Assembly: GCA_025200525.1 (NCBI GenBank)
Contig: CM045762.1
Span: forward strand, 1,116,001 to 1,180,000
Direction of reading: 5' to 3'
Length of the DNA stretch: 64,000 bases
Source of the DNA: Camellia lanceoleosa
Taxonomy: Eukaryota; Streptophyta; Magnoliopsida; Ericales; Theaceae
This document shows, piece by piece, positions 23,231 to 35,749 of this stretch. Position 1 is the stretch's first letter. Every line of letters begins with the position of its first letter. Under the pieces are notes generated by a model. That model did no database searches, was not told where the DNA came from, and saw only the letters and a list, made by a program, of their open reading frames with translations. The translations under genes were made by a program, and so were the position numbers.

Positions 23231-25000
23231 CTGGCAGGATAAGACACAATTATATGACATTTAATGTAATATTCATTTTTTTATTTCACACATATGATTC
23301 ATTGATTAGATAATTATATTTTTATCTACCAGCAACATTAAAATGAGATGGAATTAAGTACAATGATTATTCCTTAAACTCCTATATAGAATGGTCATTC
23401 TTTTATAATGACAAATGATAATTTTATTTAGGGCTCGTTTGGAAACTTAGTTAATTTAGTTAATTTTTTTAACTATTTTAATATATTAATTAAAGTTATA
23501 TATAGGATGATAGTTGATTTTTTTTTTTTTTTTAATTGATTTGATGATTGTGTGGGAAAAAAAAATTGAATGTGACATATTATTATTATTAACTATTTTA
23601 GCCTCAAATACACATCCTAAACTCCCCCTTACAATATATTTTCTATTATTTCATTTCAAACATTACTTAAAATCCTTTGTAATATAATAGTGCAATCAAT
23701 TCATTATTACAACTCATAAGTCTTCACCTTTTGTTAAAACAATTTCATTTGAAAAATTCACCAATTTATTTTATTTAACTTGTGATTTATAAAATAATAC
23801 GAGAAATGTATTTTTACTTAACTTTTTTAGTTAAACTATGAAGGTTTCATTTTGAATTTGGAAGAAACGAAACTATAAACTTTAGGGGATCAGATATCTT
23901 GGTTCTAGGATTCTAACTGTAGACTTGGATTCCAACTGCAAACTTGGGATTTTTGAAATTAAAAAATAAATGGGGAGAAGGGAGGGTACGTACCAGTGTA
24001 CTTATTAGATTATTCATATTGACAAAATTGTAACAAAAAAAAAAAAACCCCCCCATGAAGGATGAGTCGATGACGAAGGGCTCAGATTGTTTTTTCCAGG
24101 TGAGTTGTCTTCCCTCCCTCCCTCCCTCTCCTCCTCCACATAATAAGAAGTATGAAGTATGAGTTGTTTTTCAGGTGAGTTGTTTTTTCAAGATTATCAA
24201 ATATTAAGAAGTATGAGATATTTTTTTACTACAAACAACGCACATAACAAAGAAAAAACAATGAAATCCCTTACCGAAATAGCTTTTGAAGTGGTTGGTG
24301 GTTGGTGGAGGAGGTCAATCCGATGAAAGATGAGAATTTTTTTTCTTTTTGGAACGATACTGAAAGATGTGAAATTGAGAAATGAGAGATCAAAGTTGTT
24401 GAGATTATTGAGATTATATATATACATTTCTCTTTTAATTAGGTGTTAATGTGATCCTTACTAGCTAATGCTCCGATCTCTGGCACCAGCTTGACATACT
24501 ATAAAAGATTATCAAATAAACTACATTCACAGTAAAACAGGAAAATAATAAATAAATAAATCTTCATAGTTTTTCTGAGAGATTGCCTAAATGTGTTAAA
24601 CCATCCCCATGAAAGTCGATCCATATTGTTAAAAGGAAAATTATTCAAAATTTATAAAAAAAAACTTTATTCCATAATAATGTGACAACGGCTTTCCTAT
24701 GGGTTTTTTTTTTTTTTTTTTAAAAAAAAGAAAAAACCAGATGCACAATAATAAATGGCAAATATCTCATTCAAATTTCAACTTATGGGCACTGGTTAAA
24801 ATGGTAATAAAAATAGCATTATACTTAAGACAATGACCATTCAATATCGGAGTTTAAGGAATAACCATTATACTTAATTCTATCTCATTTTAATGTTGCT
24901 GGTAGATAAAAATATAATTATCTAATCAATGAATCACATGTGTAAAATAAAAAAATGAATATTACATTACATGTCATACAATTGTGTCTCATCCTGCCAC
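23231..25000 (-). mobile_element. X element, copy 1 (non-autonomous TIR element)
   Basis: It begins CTGGCAGGATAAGACACAAT and ends ATTGTGTCTCATCCTGCCA. The two ends are about 200 bp of inverted repeat (23231-23430 against 24800-25000), including the block around ATTAAAATGAGATGGAATTA. No transposase is encoded. On minus, the interior holds a promoter/leader: an ATATATATAATCTCAATAAT stretch near 24405-24425, a leader with the GATTGACCTCCTCCACCAAC block, and a GGTAAGGGATTTC splice-donor-like site at about 24270. A 74-76-codon minus frame recurs in every copy and is leader, not a gene. Confidence 0.7.
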
Positions 25001-25538
25001 TGTACTTTTTGCTTTTCTTTTTTTCTCCCTTTTATTTGATACCATAAAATAGTTTGTAATAAAAAGTAAATTATTTAGGTTTATTTTTAAATTAAAAAAA
25101 AGAAAGATATTTTCATGTAGTATTTATTTAACTTTGACAATTTGAAGTTTGAAGGGAGGGTAAGTATTACTACAAATCTTAGATGTTTTTGGAGTTTACA
25201 TACATGATTATTACTACAGCCGTGATTCATACCCCCACTGGGGGTCGACCCCCAGTGAGGTGGCGGCTCCGGATTTACTGAAAACACAAAAAAAAAAAAA
25301 CTATTTTTTTTTCCGCCAATCCTCAAGGACACCTCATCAGGTCGACCAGTGAGGGTAGGAAGCATTAATCTTATTACTATGAGCATGAGAAACTTAAAAA
25401 AGGCATATTACAATATAAATTGTGCATGCCGAGGAGTACAGGGAAGAGCTGGCCATTGCACGTGTGTGACGACTCCTAGACATAGTCGCGTGTACCACCT
25501 CTTTTGGTTAGTCTAAAATCTCCGGTCGAATGAGTCCA
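25001..25538. repeat. Linker between X copies
   Basis: About 375 bp (after removing the 25217-25370 insertion) joins X copies and recurs at 36769-37143 and 43934-44307. It includes AGACGACTCCTAGACATCGT-type sequence and CTCCGGTCGAATGAGTCC. Because X, linker, X, linker repeats with a period near 2.13 kb, the arrangement is a tandem array, not independent insertions. Confidence 0.7.
25217..25370. mobile_element. 154-bp insertion with 9-bp target duplication
   Basis: TTATTACTA flanks it on both sides (25208-25216 and 25371-25379), and the sequence is absent from the same point in the other linkers. Both ends contain ACCC(C/T)CACTGG near GTCGACC in opposite orientation, giving imperfect inverted termini. 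A 9-bp duplication is typical of Mutator-like elements, so a MULE-type MITE is the best guess. Confidence 0.7.
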
Positions 25539-26888
25539 CTGGCAGACACAATTATATGATATTTAATGTAATATTCATTTTTTTGTTTTACACATGTGAT
25601 TCATTGATTAGATAATTATATTTTTATCCACCAACAACATTAAAATGAGATGGAATTAAGTATAATGACTATTCCTTAAACTCCTATATAGAATGGTTAT
25701 TCTTTTATAATGACAAATGATAATTTTATTTAGGGCTCATTTGTAAACTTAGTTATTTTAGTTAATTTTTTAAACTATTTTAATATATTTATTAAAGTTA
25801 TATATAGGATGATAGTTGATTTTTTTTTTTTAGTTGATTTGATGATTGTGAGGAAAAAAAAACATTGAATGTGACATATTATTATTAACTATTTTAGCCT
25901 GAAATCCACATCCTAAACTCCCCCTTACAATATATTTTCTATTATTTCATTTCAAACATTACTTAAAATCCTTTGTAATATAATAGTGCAATCAATTCAT
26001 TATTACAACTCATAAGTCTTCACCTTTTGTTAAAACAATTTCATTTGAAAAATTAACCAATTTATTTTATTTAACTTGTGATTTATAAAATAATAAAAGA
26101 AATGTAATTTTTACTTAACTTTTTTAGTTAAACTATGAAGGTTTCATTTTGAATTTGGAAGAACCGAAACTATAAACTTTAGGGGATCAGATGTCTTGGT
26201 TCTAGGATTCGAACTGTAGACTTGGATTCCAACTGCAGACTTGGGATTTCTGAAATTAAAAAATAAATGGGGAAGAGGGGGTGTCACACCCCAAACCTGC
26301 CGCTAAAGGTTTGGGCATGACCTATGCAAAAACGGACACGTAACCTGGTGTACATAACGTACAGGGCCTTATCGAAAGCAGAAAATATTAACATAACATC
26401 GATGCAAACATACTCCATTGAGCTATATCTAATATACCAGGATCTCATGTATCACATACATCATCAAAGACGGATAAAGTTTAAAACTATATCCCTGGAC
26501 ATCGGTTGCAAACATATATATTTACAGTCCCAGCCCGAAGATTGGGCGTAAACAAAAAGAACATAAAAGTTATGTACAACAACCTTAGATGGCACTCAAG
26601 AAGTAAACCCACATTTTAACAGTTTCACAAAAATAAATAGCTTGGTATGGTGCCTGGACATGTACAGGTTGACAAAAGAAAACGGCGTCGAGAGCTAGGG
26701 CTGACCTCCTTATTGGTGACCTACAGAAACAGACATAATGGAAAGTGAGCCGGGCTCAGTGAATAGTAATACATAAATAAAACGTTGCTTAACTTGAAAC
26801 ATATTACATGTCGATACATTAGTTTGATTCTGTGCTAAGTATATAACGGCCTTAGGCCCAATTTTGCACATAAACTTGGTGGCTATAA

Positions 26889-27046
26889 GCCCTTGAAACA
26901 TGTGGCACGAGGCCCTTGAAACATGTGGCATTAAGCCCTTGAAACTTGTGGCACAAGGCCCTTGAAACGTATGGCATTAAGCCCTTGAAACTTGTGGCAT
27001 TAAGCCCTTGAAACATATGGCATTAAACCCTTGAAACTTGCTTTTC
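26889..27046. repeat. 23-bp tandem repeats in 3' LTR (7 copies)
   Basis: The unit is GCCCTTGAAACNTGTGGCAT plus three variable bases, repeated seven times. The 5' LTR has eight copies (about 33956-34135), so one copy has been gained or lost since insertion. Confidence 0.85.
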
Positions 27047-27375
27047 TTTACATACTTTAAACATTAACATAATTGCATAACATTTACATAACATAACATG
27101 GTTGTCTTACATGCCTCGAAACATTAACATAATTGCATAACATCCACATAGGTACTACTACTCACTATGTTGGGATGACGTATTACTTCCTCCTGGGGTG
27201 TGTCCTGCATACATCCAAACTTACACATTAGTTCTTTCTTTTTCCTTGTTCAAGTAACCCCTGAGTCATTACACTTCCAAGGAATTTATAATCACTTTAA
27301 GATCATCAGAAAAATATTCTAAAAATACCAGAGGGTTGAGCATGCAAAACAGAAGAAAATATTTTTTCAGACTCG

Positions 27376-27524
27376 GGCCGCACGTGCGGCCAGACCCTCT
27401 GCTCGTGCGGCCAAGCACCGCACGTGCGGTCCTCCCCTTCCGCTCGAGCGGCCCAACTGCAGTATGCATTTCCCATTTTTTTCTTCTTTGGCCGCACATG
27501 CGGCCATGACCTCCGCACGTGCGG
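27376..27524. promoter_or_regulatory. Cluster of G-box palindromes in the LTR
   Basis: Five palindromes lie within 150 bp: GGCCGCACGTGCGGCC (27376-27391), ACCGCACGTGCGGT (27417-27430), CCGCTCGAGCGG (27440-27451), GGCCGCACATGCGGCC (27490-27505) and CCGCACGTGCGG (27513-27524). CACGTG is the plant G-box core bound by bHLH and bZIP factors. The same cluster is in the other LTR at about 34468-34617. Regulatory function is inferred. Confidence 0.55.
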
Positions 27525-28623
27525 TGGTGACCCCTGTTTTGGGCAGCTCGACTTCAACACAATTTTTAGCCATACCAATTCATTTCTCATGCAACTCAAG
27601 ATGAAATTAAGGCAATACTTGAACCCAACTTCACTATAACATAAATTATCATTTGAATATCACAAGGTAACATAATTAAAAGCTTAATCAAGTCACCATT
27701 CTTCCAAATTTCAACCTTTAAGTTAACTTCCTTTTGTTCATAAAACATAACACATTATAATATGGCATAAAAACCAAAGATTGAAGTATAAATTTCACCA
27801 TAGCATGAACTAGAACTTGAGCATCATAAAATACACATGATTAGAAGCTTATTCAAGTTACAATCCTTCTAAATTCTATCTTTAATTCAAGTTCCTCATG
27901 TTTATTAAACATCATACAATACATTAGTATACCTCCATGGATTTGACATGGAAAACAAAGATTGAGGTATAAATTCCATGTCAAGCAACCAATTGATGAG
28001 AAATCTCTTTAATGAAACATGAATCATAAGCAATTCTCCAAGACAACCCTAAATCATCAAACATAAATCATAAACAAATCCTTCTTCACAATTAAAAGGA
28101 AAATTCTCTTGTACAACTAATTTAACATACCTTAAGCTTTGAAAATGGCAAGGATCTCTTAATTTAATCTCAATTCCCTTCCTTGTTGAACCTTGCCCTT
28201 GTTTCCTCTTTTTTTGCCTCTTCTTTCATTTTTTTTTCTCTCCAGGAGATGTTCCAAGTTCTTGATCAAGCCTAAGAAGACTTGGACTTTTATATTTATA
28301 AATAAAGGCATATAGGACAAAATTCAATCGTTTAATCATTCCGAAATTGAAATTTCGTAAACATGCTTAATATTATGTAAAAATTATGCTGATCACAGAT
28401 ATATAATCAATTCCAGATAATTAAGCCGCTAAGGCTTCCAATTTCTACTTCAAACGTGTTAATGGTGACAGATAGTTTTCTTATGCTACAGATAGGCATT
28501 CATAAACATGGATTTCACTTTCTTAACTGTAATTTTTCATAGAAGTTTACAGTAAGCATTTTAAAGCACAAATCAAGGGCTGAAAATATATCAGAAAACA
28601 TGGACGAGGGACGGATTATTACA

Positions 28624-28637
28624 CTCTCCCCCCCTTA
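28624..28637 (-). other. Tekay polypurine tract
   Basis: On minus, AAGGGGGGGAGAG abuts the 3' LTR, as expected for the plus-strand primer of reverse transcription. Confidence 0.8.
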
Positions 28638-28668
28638 AATAAGTTTGGTCCTCCAAACTTGTTTTACC

Positions 28669-31600
28669 TTAGGATTGAAACAGGTGTGGGTATAGGTGTT
28701 GCATTTCCTCCTCTCTTTCCTATGTTGCATCGTTTCCGTAATGTTCTTGCCACTCAACTTTTACCATTGGAATCTCACGGTTTCGTAATTGTTTTACTTG
28801 TCGGTCCAAAATGCGGATTGGTTTTTCCTCGTAAATCAACTTATCATCCAACTCAATTTGGTGGTAATCAATGACATGTGACGGATCCGGAAGGTATCCA
28901 CAAAGCATGGAGACATGAAACACGTTATGCACTTGACTCATGTTTGGTGGAAGGGCAACCCGGTAAGCTACCGGACTAACTCTTTCCAAAATCTGGAAGG
29001 GACCAACATAACGAGGTGTTAACTTACCCCTTTTTCCGAATCTTGGGTGTCCTTTCATCGGAGTGACTTTCACAAAAACATAACTATCAACTTCAAATTC
29101 CAAATCCCTCCGTCGGTTTTCTGCATTACTCTTTTGTCTACTTTGAGCAGTTTTCAATCTTTCTCAAATAACTTGAACCTTTTCAGTTGTCAACTGAACA
29201 ATTTCAGGCCCTAGCAAGGATTTATCTCCAACTTCAGCCCAGCACACGGGAGAACGACATGGTCTTCCATACAGAGCTTCATAGGGTGCCATGTCTATAC
29301 TCGAGTGGTAGCTATTATTGTACGCAAATTCTATCAACGGTAGATGGGTTTCCCAACTTTCTTGAAAATCTAGCACACACATTCGGAGCATATCCTCCAG
29401 AGTCTGTACCGTTCTCTTGGATTGACCATCGGTCTGAGGGTGGAAAGCCGTGCTAAACTTTAATTCTGTACCTATTGCTTTTTGTAAACTCTGCCAGAAT
29501 CTGGAAACAAACTTAGGATCCCTATCTGACACAATTGAGACCGGAACACCATGAAGCCTCACAATTTCATTCACATAAAGTACCGCCAGTTTATCTACAT
29601 TATACTGAGTCTTCACTAGTAGGAAGTGAGCGGACTTAGTTAATCGATCTACAATGACCCATATAGAATTCATGCCCCGGGGAGTCCGGGGTAACCCCAC
29701 AACAAAATCCATGGTCAAATGCTCCCATTTCCACTCCGGGATGGGAAGGGGTTGTAATAACCCTGCTGGTCGCTGATGCTCTGCTTTTACTTGCTGGCAT
29801 TGCAAACATTTAGAGACGAACTCTGTGATCTCCTTCTTCATACTTGGCCACCAAAAATTCTGCTTCAAATCTCGGTACATTTTGGTACTCCCTGGATGCA
29901 TTGAGAACCTTGAGGTATGTGCGTCTTCCATCAGTTTTTGCTTAAGGCTTAACACATTGGGGACACATATTCGGTTTTGAAATTTGAGCACTGAATTTAC
30001 TACACTGAATCCCGGTTTTGGTTTTGTTTCTAACTCATCATGTATCTTCCTCAGAGTTTCATCTTCCATTTGGTGTACTTTAATCTCTTCAAGCAAGGTT
30101 GGTTGAGCCATCACTGCCACCATTAAAGCTTCCTGTCCATGTAACACAAAGTCTAATTCCATCTTCCCCAATTCAATTACTAATTCCTTTTGCCCTGGAA
30201 CCAAACTTGCCAAAGTCCCCATACTTTTCCGACTGAACGCATCTGCAACTGTGTTGGCTTTACCAGGACGGTAATGAATCTGCAAATCATAATCTTTAAG
30301 AAGTTCCAACCACCGTCGCTGCCGCATATTCAACTCTTTTTGAGTGAAAAGGTACTTAAGACTCTTGTGGTCAGTATACACTTCACAGGTAGTGCCATAC
30401 AAATAGTGTCTCCATATCTTTAAAGCAAAGACTACTGCTGCTAGCTCCAGATCATGCGTGGGATAATTTTTCTCGTGGGGTTTCAGCTGCCGAGAAGCAT
30501 AAGCGATGACTCTTCCCTTTTGCATAAGTACACAACCCAGCCCTTTGTGTGAAGCATCACTGTAGATCACAAATCCTTCTGTGCCGGATGGCAAGGCCAA
30601 AACTGGCGCTGTCGTCAACCTCGTCTTCAATTCCTGGAAGGCAAATTCCCGCTCTTCTGACCATTCAAATGCAACTTCCTTTCGAGTCAGTTGTGTAAGT
30701 GGCACAGCAATTTTGGAAAAATCTTGAACAAACTATCTGTAATAGCCAGCTAACCCCATAAAACTATGCACTTCAGTCACATTAGTGGGAGTTAGCCAAT
30801 TCACAATTGCCTCAATCTTGTGTGGATCAACGGAAACTCCTTCCTTTGTAATGACGTGCCCCAGAAATGCCACCTCGAGTAACCAAAATTCACATTTCTT
30901 CAGCTTTGCATACAGTTTCTTTTCCCGGAAGGTTTGAAGGATCAAACGAAGATGGTTCTCATGCGCTTCAGCATTCTTTGAATAAATCAGAATATCGTCA
31001 AAAAAGACCACCACGAATTCATCCAAGTAAGGCTTAAAGACGCGGTTCATCAAGTCCATAAAAGCTGCTGGGGTGTTCGTAACTCCGAAGAGCATAACCA
31101 AAAATTCATAATGATCGTACCGGGTTCGAAAAGTTGTCTTCTCAACATCATCAGCTTTGACCTTTAATTGATGGTATCCAGACCGTAGATCAATCTTGGA
31201 AAAGACTTGTGCCCCCTGAAGCTGATCGAATAGGTCATCGATTCTTGGCAATGGATACTTATTCTTGATTGTGACTTTATTAAGTTCCCTGTAATCGATA
31301 CAAAGTCGGAGTGTTCCATCCTTTTTCTTTACAAACAGCACTGGTGCACCCCACGGAGACACACTCCGACGGATAAATCCCTTGTCTAGTAAATTTTGCA
31401 ATTGCATTTTCAACTCCTTCATCTCAACTGGTGACATTTTATACGGAGTTTTAGAAATGGGTTGAGTTCCCGGTGTCACCTCAATTGTAAACTCAATTTC
31501 CCGGTCTGTCAATTGCCTTGGTAACTCTTCTGGAAACACATCCAGAAATTCACAAACAACTGGAATTCTGTCGATACTCCCATTTACCACTTGCCCCTCT

Positions 31601-33156
31601 AAAACACTGCATAAATACCCCTGACACCCTTTCTGAATTAATTTACAAGCCTTTGCCGCAGAAATCAAGTAAGGTGGAGAAGTCACTTCCTGCCCTTGAA
31701 CCATAGACTCTGATTGACCCGGAGGGTGGAAGCTGATTTGTTTAGTTAAACAATCTATAGTTGCACCATATTCACCCAACCAATCCATTCCCAGAATAAT
31801 ATCAAAATAGGTCATGTCAAGAGGTAACAAATTGGCATATACCCGGATATCCCCAAGTTCAAGTTCACAACCAAAGTAAACAGAAGTACAAAGCATAGAG
31901 TTCCCCAAAGGTGAAGACACACACAATATATAAGACAGTTTTTCCTCAGTTTTATCTAAGTTTTGTGCAAATAATTTTGACACGAAGGAATGAGTAGAGC
32001 CGAAATCAAATAAGACAGAAGCAGAATGACCATGAACCATAAATATACCTGATACCACTATTGCTGCATTCTGCACATCTCCTGGAACCAATGCAAACAC
32101 TCTGCCTTGTCTTGCTGTGTCTTTATTATTAGTAGGTTTAGCAGCTAACTTGGTGTTGACAGTTGGTGCAAACCCCGCTGAACTAGTAGCAGCCCTATTG
32201 CCATTTTGTTGATTCCTCTGAGGGCAATCCTTTATCAAATGACCCGTCTTGCCACGTTGATAACAGGCTCCAGACTTCCATTGGCATATCCCACGATGCC
32301 TCTTTCCACATTCCGAACAAACAGGAATTGTACCCTGACTAGGGGCAGAAGTATTTGAAGTCCCTGAATTTTGTTTCTTGTTTGGTGGAGTACTTAACCC
32401 CTTTGACCATTGATTATTCTGTCTTTTTCCTTTCCACTCGGAGATCCGATTCTGAGCAGCAAGGTTTCCCTCAGCTATAACAGCCCTCTCCAGCACATCT
32501 ACATAGGTAGGCAACTTTAACATATTAACTCGGTCCAAGATAGCACCCCGCAAGCCCCCTTCAAATTTACATGCCTTCTTATAGTCCGTGTCCACCATGT
32601 GCGGTGCAAACCGGGCTAACTCTGCAAATTGGGCCTCATATTCAGCAACAGTCTTGTTCCCTTGTCTGAGAGTTTCGAATTCAATCACCTTTTTATCCCG
32701 CATGCTTTGAGGAAAGTATTTATCATAAAACAACTCCAGAAATCTGTCCCATGTTAGCCCTGGATGGATTGTTCTCGTAAGCATCCACCACCTCCGTGCC
32801 TCGTCCTCAAGAGTAAAGGTAGCCAGCTGCACCTTTTATGCTTTAGTGCAGGGAAAGACTTCGAATAACTTCTCTATGCCCAACACCCAGGCCTCAGCTT
32901 TCATCGGTTCTATTCCTCCTTTGAAAGATGGTGGTTTCATCTTTTTAAACTCCTTAATGAGAGTGATAGTTCGGTCTTCAACATGGAACTCCGGTACTAC
33001 CGGTGGAGGTGGCGGTTGTTCTTGTGGTTGTTGCTGCTGTTGTGGCTGTTGCTGTTGTTGCCGTAAGGTCTCCGCCATTTCCATAATCATTCTCTCCATC
33101 CTGTCCAACCATGTGGCAGTAGCATCTTCCTGCTCCTTTGTCCTTGTTCTCACCAT
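28669..33156 (-). pseudogene. Tekay gag-pol polyprotein with four nonsense codons
   Basis: A single minus frame of 1496 codons has no frameshift, broken only at 32836-32838 (TAA), 30733-30735 (TAG), 29164-29166 (TGA) and 28720-28722 (TAG). Order: gag with a Gln/Pro run (residues about 35-55), a zinc knuckle near 297-310, protease near 382, RT near 560-770, RNase H, integrase with an HHCC finger and DDE core, and a C-terminal chromodomain-like tail. Damaged residues: the knuckle reads CYQRG, losing its second Cys; protease reads DFG where DSG/DTG is usual; the integrase glutamate is Lys (codon 1247, GQSKR). RT retains SKIDLRSG and FFDD. The start MVRTRTKEQ was chosen as the first Met of gag after the PBS. 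The copy cannot make a working integrase or protease. Confidence 0.9.
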
Positions 33157-33334
33157 GATCTACACAACAGTCAATTATATACAATAGACATAGTTCAAAA
33201 TTGTTAGCATTATCAGAGTACTCGTAATGTTGCCATCAAACTTGTCTTATACTTTTAGGATGTCATGTATGATGCCTAAATCTTTTCTAGACACCCTACA
33301 GCTCAATGAATCCGTGTGTGAGATAGCAACTCGT
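33157..33334 (-). other. Tekay untranslated leader
   Basis: About 180 bp lie between the PBS and the gag start, with no feature beyond short AT-rich sequence. Confidence 0.6.
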
Positions 33335-33346
33335 GCTCTGATACCA
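33335..33346 (-). other. Tekay primer-binding site (tRNA-iMet)
   Basis: On minus, TGGTATCAGAGC lies two bases inside the 5' LTR. This is the standard complement of the 3' end of plant initiator methionine tRNA. Confidence 0.9.
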
Positions 33347-33348
33347 CT

Positions 33349-35322
33349 TGTCACACCCCAAACCTACCCCTAAAAGTTTGGGCATGACCTATACAAAAAC
33401 GGACACGTAACCTGGTGTACATAATGTACGGGGCCTTATCGGAAGCATAAAATATTAACATAACATCGATGCAAACATACTCCATTGAGCTATATCTAAT
33501 ATGCCAGGATCTCATGTATCACATACATCATCAAAGACGGATAAAGTTTAAAACTATATCCCTGGACATCGGTTACAAACATATATATTTACAGTCCCAG
33601 CCCGAAGATTGGGCGTAAACAAAAAGTACATAAAAGTTATGTACAACAACCTTAGATGGCACTCAAGAAGTAAACCCACATCTTAACAGTTTCACAAAAA
33701 TAAATAGCTTGGTATGGTGCTTGGACATGTAAAGGTTAACAAAAGAAAGTGGCATCGAGAGCTAGGGCTGACCACCTTATTGGTGACCTACAGAAACAGA
33801 CATAACGGAAAGTGAGCCGGGCTCAGTGAATAGTAATACATAAATAAAGCGTTGCTTAACTTGAAACATATTACATGTCGATACATTAGTCTGATTCTGT
33901 GCTAAGTGTATAACGGCCTTAGGCCCAATTTTGCACATAAACTTGGTGGCTATAAGCCCTTGAAATGTGGTGGCACGAAGCCCTTGAAACATGTGGCACG
34001 AGGCCCTTGAAACATGTGGCATTAAGCCCTTGAAACTTGTGGCACGAAGCCCTTGTAACGTATGGCATTAAGCCCTTGAAACTTGTGGCATTAAGCCCTT
34101 GAAACATATGGCATTAAACCCTTGAAACTTGCTTTTCTTTACATACTTTAAACATTAACATAATTGCATAACATTTACATAACATAACATAGTTGTCTTA
34201 CATGCCTCGAAACATTAACATAATTGCATAACATCCACATAGGTACTACTACTCACTGTGTTGGGATGACGTATTACTTACTCTTGGGGTGTGTCCTGCA
34301 TACATCCAAACTTACACATTAGTTCTTTCTTTTTCCTTGTTCAAGTAACCCCTGAGTCATTACACTTCCAAGGAATTTATAATCACTTTAAGATCATCAG
34401 AAAAATATTCTAAAAATACCAGAGGGTTGAGCATGCAAAACAAAAGAAAATATTTTTTTGAACCTGAGCCGCACGTGCGGCTAGACCCTCCACTCGTGCG
34501 GCCATGCACCGCACGTGCGGTCCTTCCCTTCCGCTCGAGCGGCCCAACTGCAGTATGCATTTCCCATTTTTTCTTCTTTGGCCGCACGTGCGGCCATGAC
34601 CTCCGCACGTGCGGTGGTGACCCCTGTTTTGGGCAGCTCAACTTCAACACAATTTTTAGCCATACCAATTCATTTCTCATGCAACTCAAGATGAAATTAA
34701 GGCAATACTTGAACCCAACTTCACTATAACATAAATTATCATTTGAATATCACAAGGTAACATAATTAAAAGCTTAATCAAGTCACCATTCTTCCAAATT
34801 TCAACCTTTAAGTTAACTTCCTTTTGTTCATAAAACATAACACATTATAATATGGCATAAAAACCAAAGATTGAAGTATAAATTTCACCATAGCATGAAC
34901 TAGAACTTGAGCATCATAAAATACACATGATTAGAAGCTTATTCAAGTTACAATCCTTCTAAATTCTATCTTTAATTCAAGTTCCTCATGTTTATTAAAC
35001 ATCATACAATACATGAGTATACCTCCATGGATTTGACATGGAAAACAAAGATTGAGGTATAAATTCCATGTCAAGCAACCAATTGATGAGAAATCTCTTT
35101 AATGAAACATGAATCATAAACAATTCTCCAAGACAACCCTAAATCATCAAACATAAATCATAAACAAATCCTTCTTCACAATTAAAAGAAAAATTCTCTT
35201 GTACAACTAATTTAACATACCTTAAGCTTTGAAAATGGCAAGGATCTCTTAATTTAATCTCAATTCCCTTCCTTGTTGAACCTTGCCCTTGTTTTCCCTT
35301 TTTTTTCCTCTTCTTTCGTTTT

Positions 35323-35370
<48 letters not shown>

Positions 35371-35749
35371 GGAGATGTTCCAAGTTCTTAATCAAGCCTA
35401 AGAAGACTTGGACTTTTATATTCATAAATAAAGGCATATAGGACAAAATTCAATCGTTCAATCATTCCGAAATTAAAATTTCGTAAACATGCTTAATATT
35501 ATGTAAAAATTATGCTGATCACAGATATATAATCAATTCCAGATAATTAAGCATTAAGGCTTCCAATTTCTACTTCAAACGTGTTAATGGTGACAGATAG
35601 TTTTCTTATGCTACAGATAGGCATTCGTAAACACGGATTTCACTTTCTTAACCGTAATTTTTCATAGAAGTTTACACTAAGCATTTTAAAAGCACAAATC
35701 AAGAGCTGAAAATATATCAGAAAACATGGACGAGGGTCGCGTTATTACA
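33349..35749 (-). repeat. Tekay 5' LTR
   Basis: This LTR is 2401 bp, with the same termini as the 3' LTR. It differs mainly by an eighth 23-bp repeat and a (CT)n expansion at about 35328-35368 that is absent from the 3' LTR. As the 5' LTR it should hold the active promoter. Confidence 0.9.

Larger units (their letters stand above)
26282..28623 (-). repeat. Tekay 3' LTR
   Basis: This LTR is 2342 bp. On the plus strand it starts TGTCACACCCCAAACCTGCC and ends GACGGATTATTACA. It contains seven 23-bp repeats (about 26889-27046) and a cluster of CACGTG palindromes (27376-27524). It matches the other LTR nearly throughout apart from a repeat-copy difference and a shorter CT run. Confidence 0.9.
26282..35749 (-). 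mobile_element. Ty3/gypsy Tekay (Del) retrotransposon, complete but disabled
   Basis: The element is 9468 bp, on minus. It has long LTRs (26282-28623 and 33349-35749) beginning TG and ending CA in element sense, a GGGGG duplication at 26277-26281 and 35750-35754, an initiator-Met PBS, a G-rich polypurine tract, and one gag-pol frame with gag, protease, RT, RNase H, integrase and a C-terminal chromodomain-like segment. LTRs over 2 kb and the C-terminal domain fit the chromovirus lineage Tekay. It is nested in X copy 2, so it is younger than the X array. Confidence 0.9.

Noticed and set aside
26889..27046. CRISPR-like array of 23-bp repeats
   Set aside because: The repeats are contiguous without unique spacers and lie inside a retrotransposon LTR.
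29187..30423. Plus-strand frames across the Tekay pol
   Set aside because: They are shadows of the minus-strand polyprotein.
33000..33080. Polyglutamine/proline expansion as a disease-type repeat
   Set aside because: It is the N-terminal linker of gag. Gln/Pro-rich stretches are usual there.
33335..33346. tRNA gene
   Set aside because: TGGTATCAGAGC here and at 59632 is a retrotransposon primer-binding site directly inside an LTR; no cloverleaf surrounds it.
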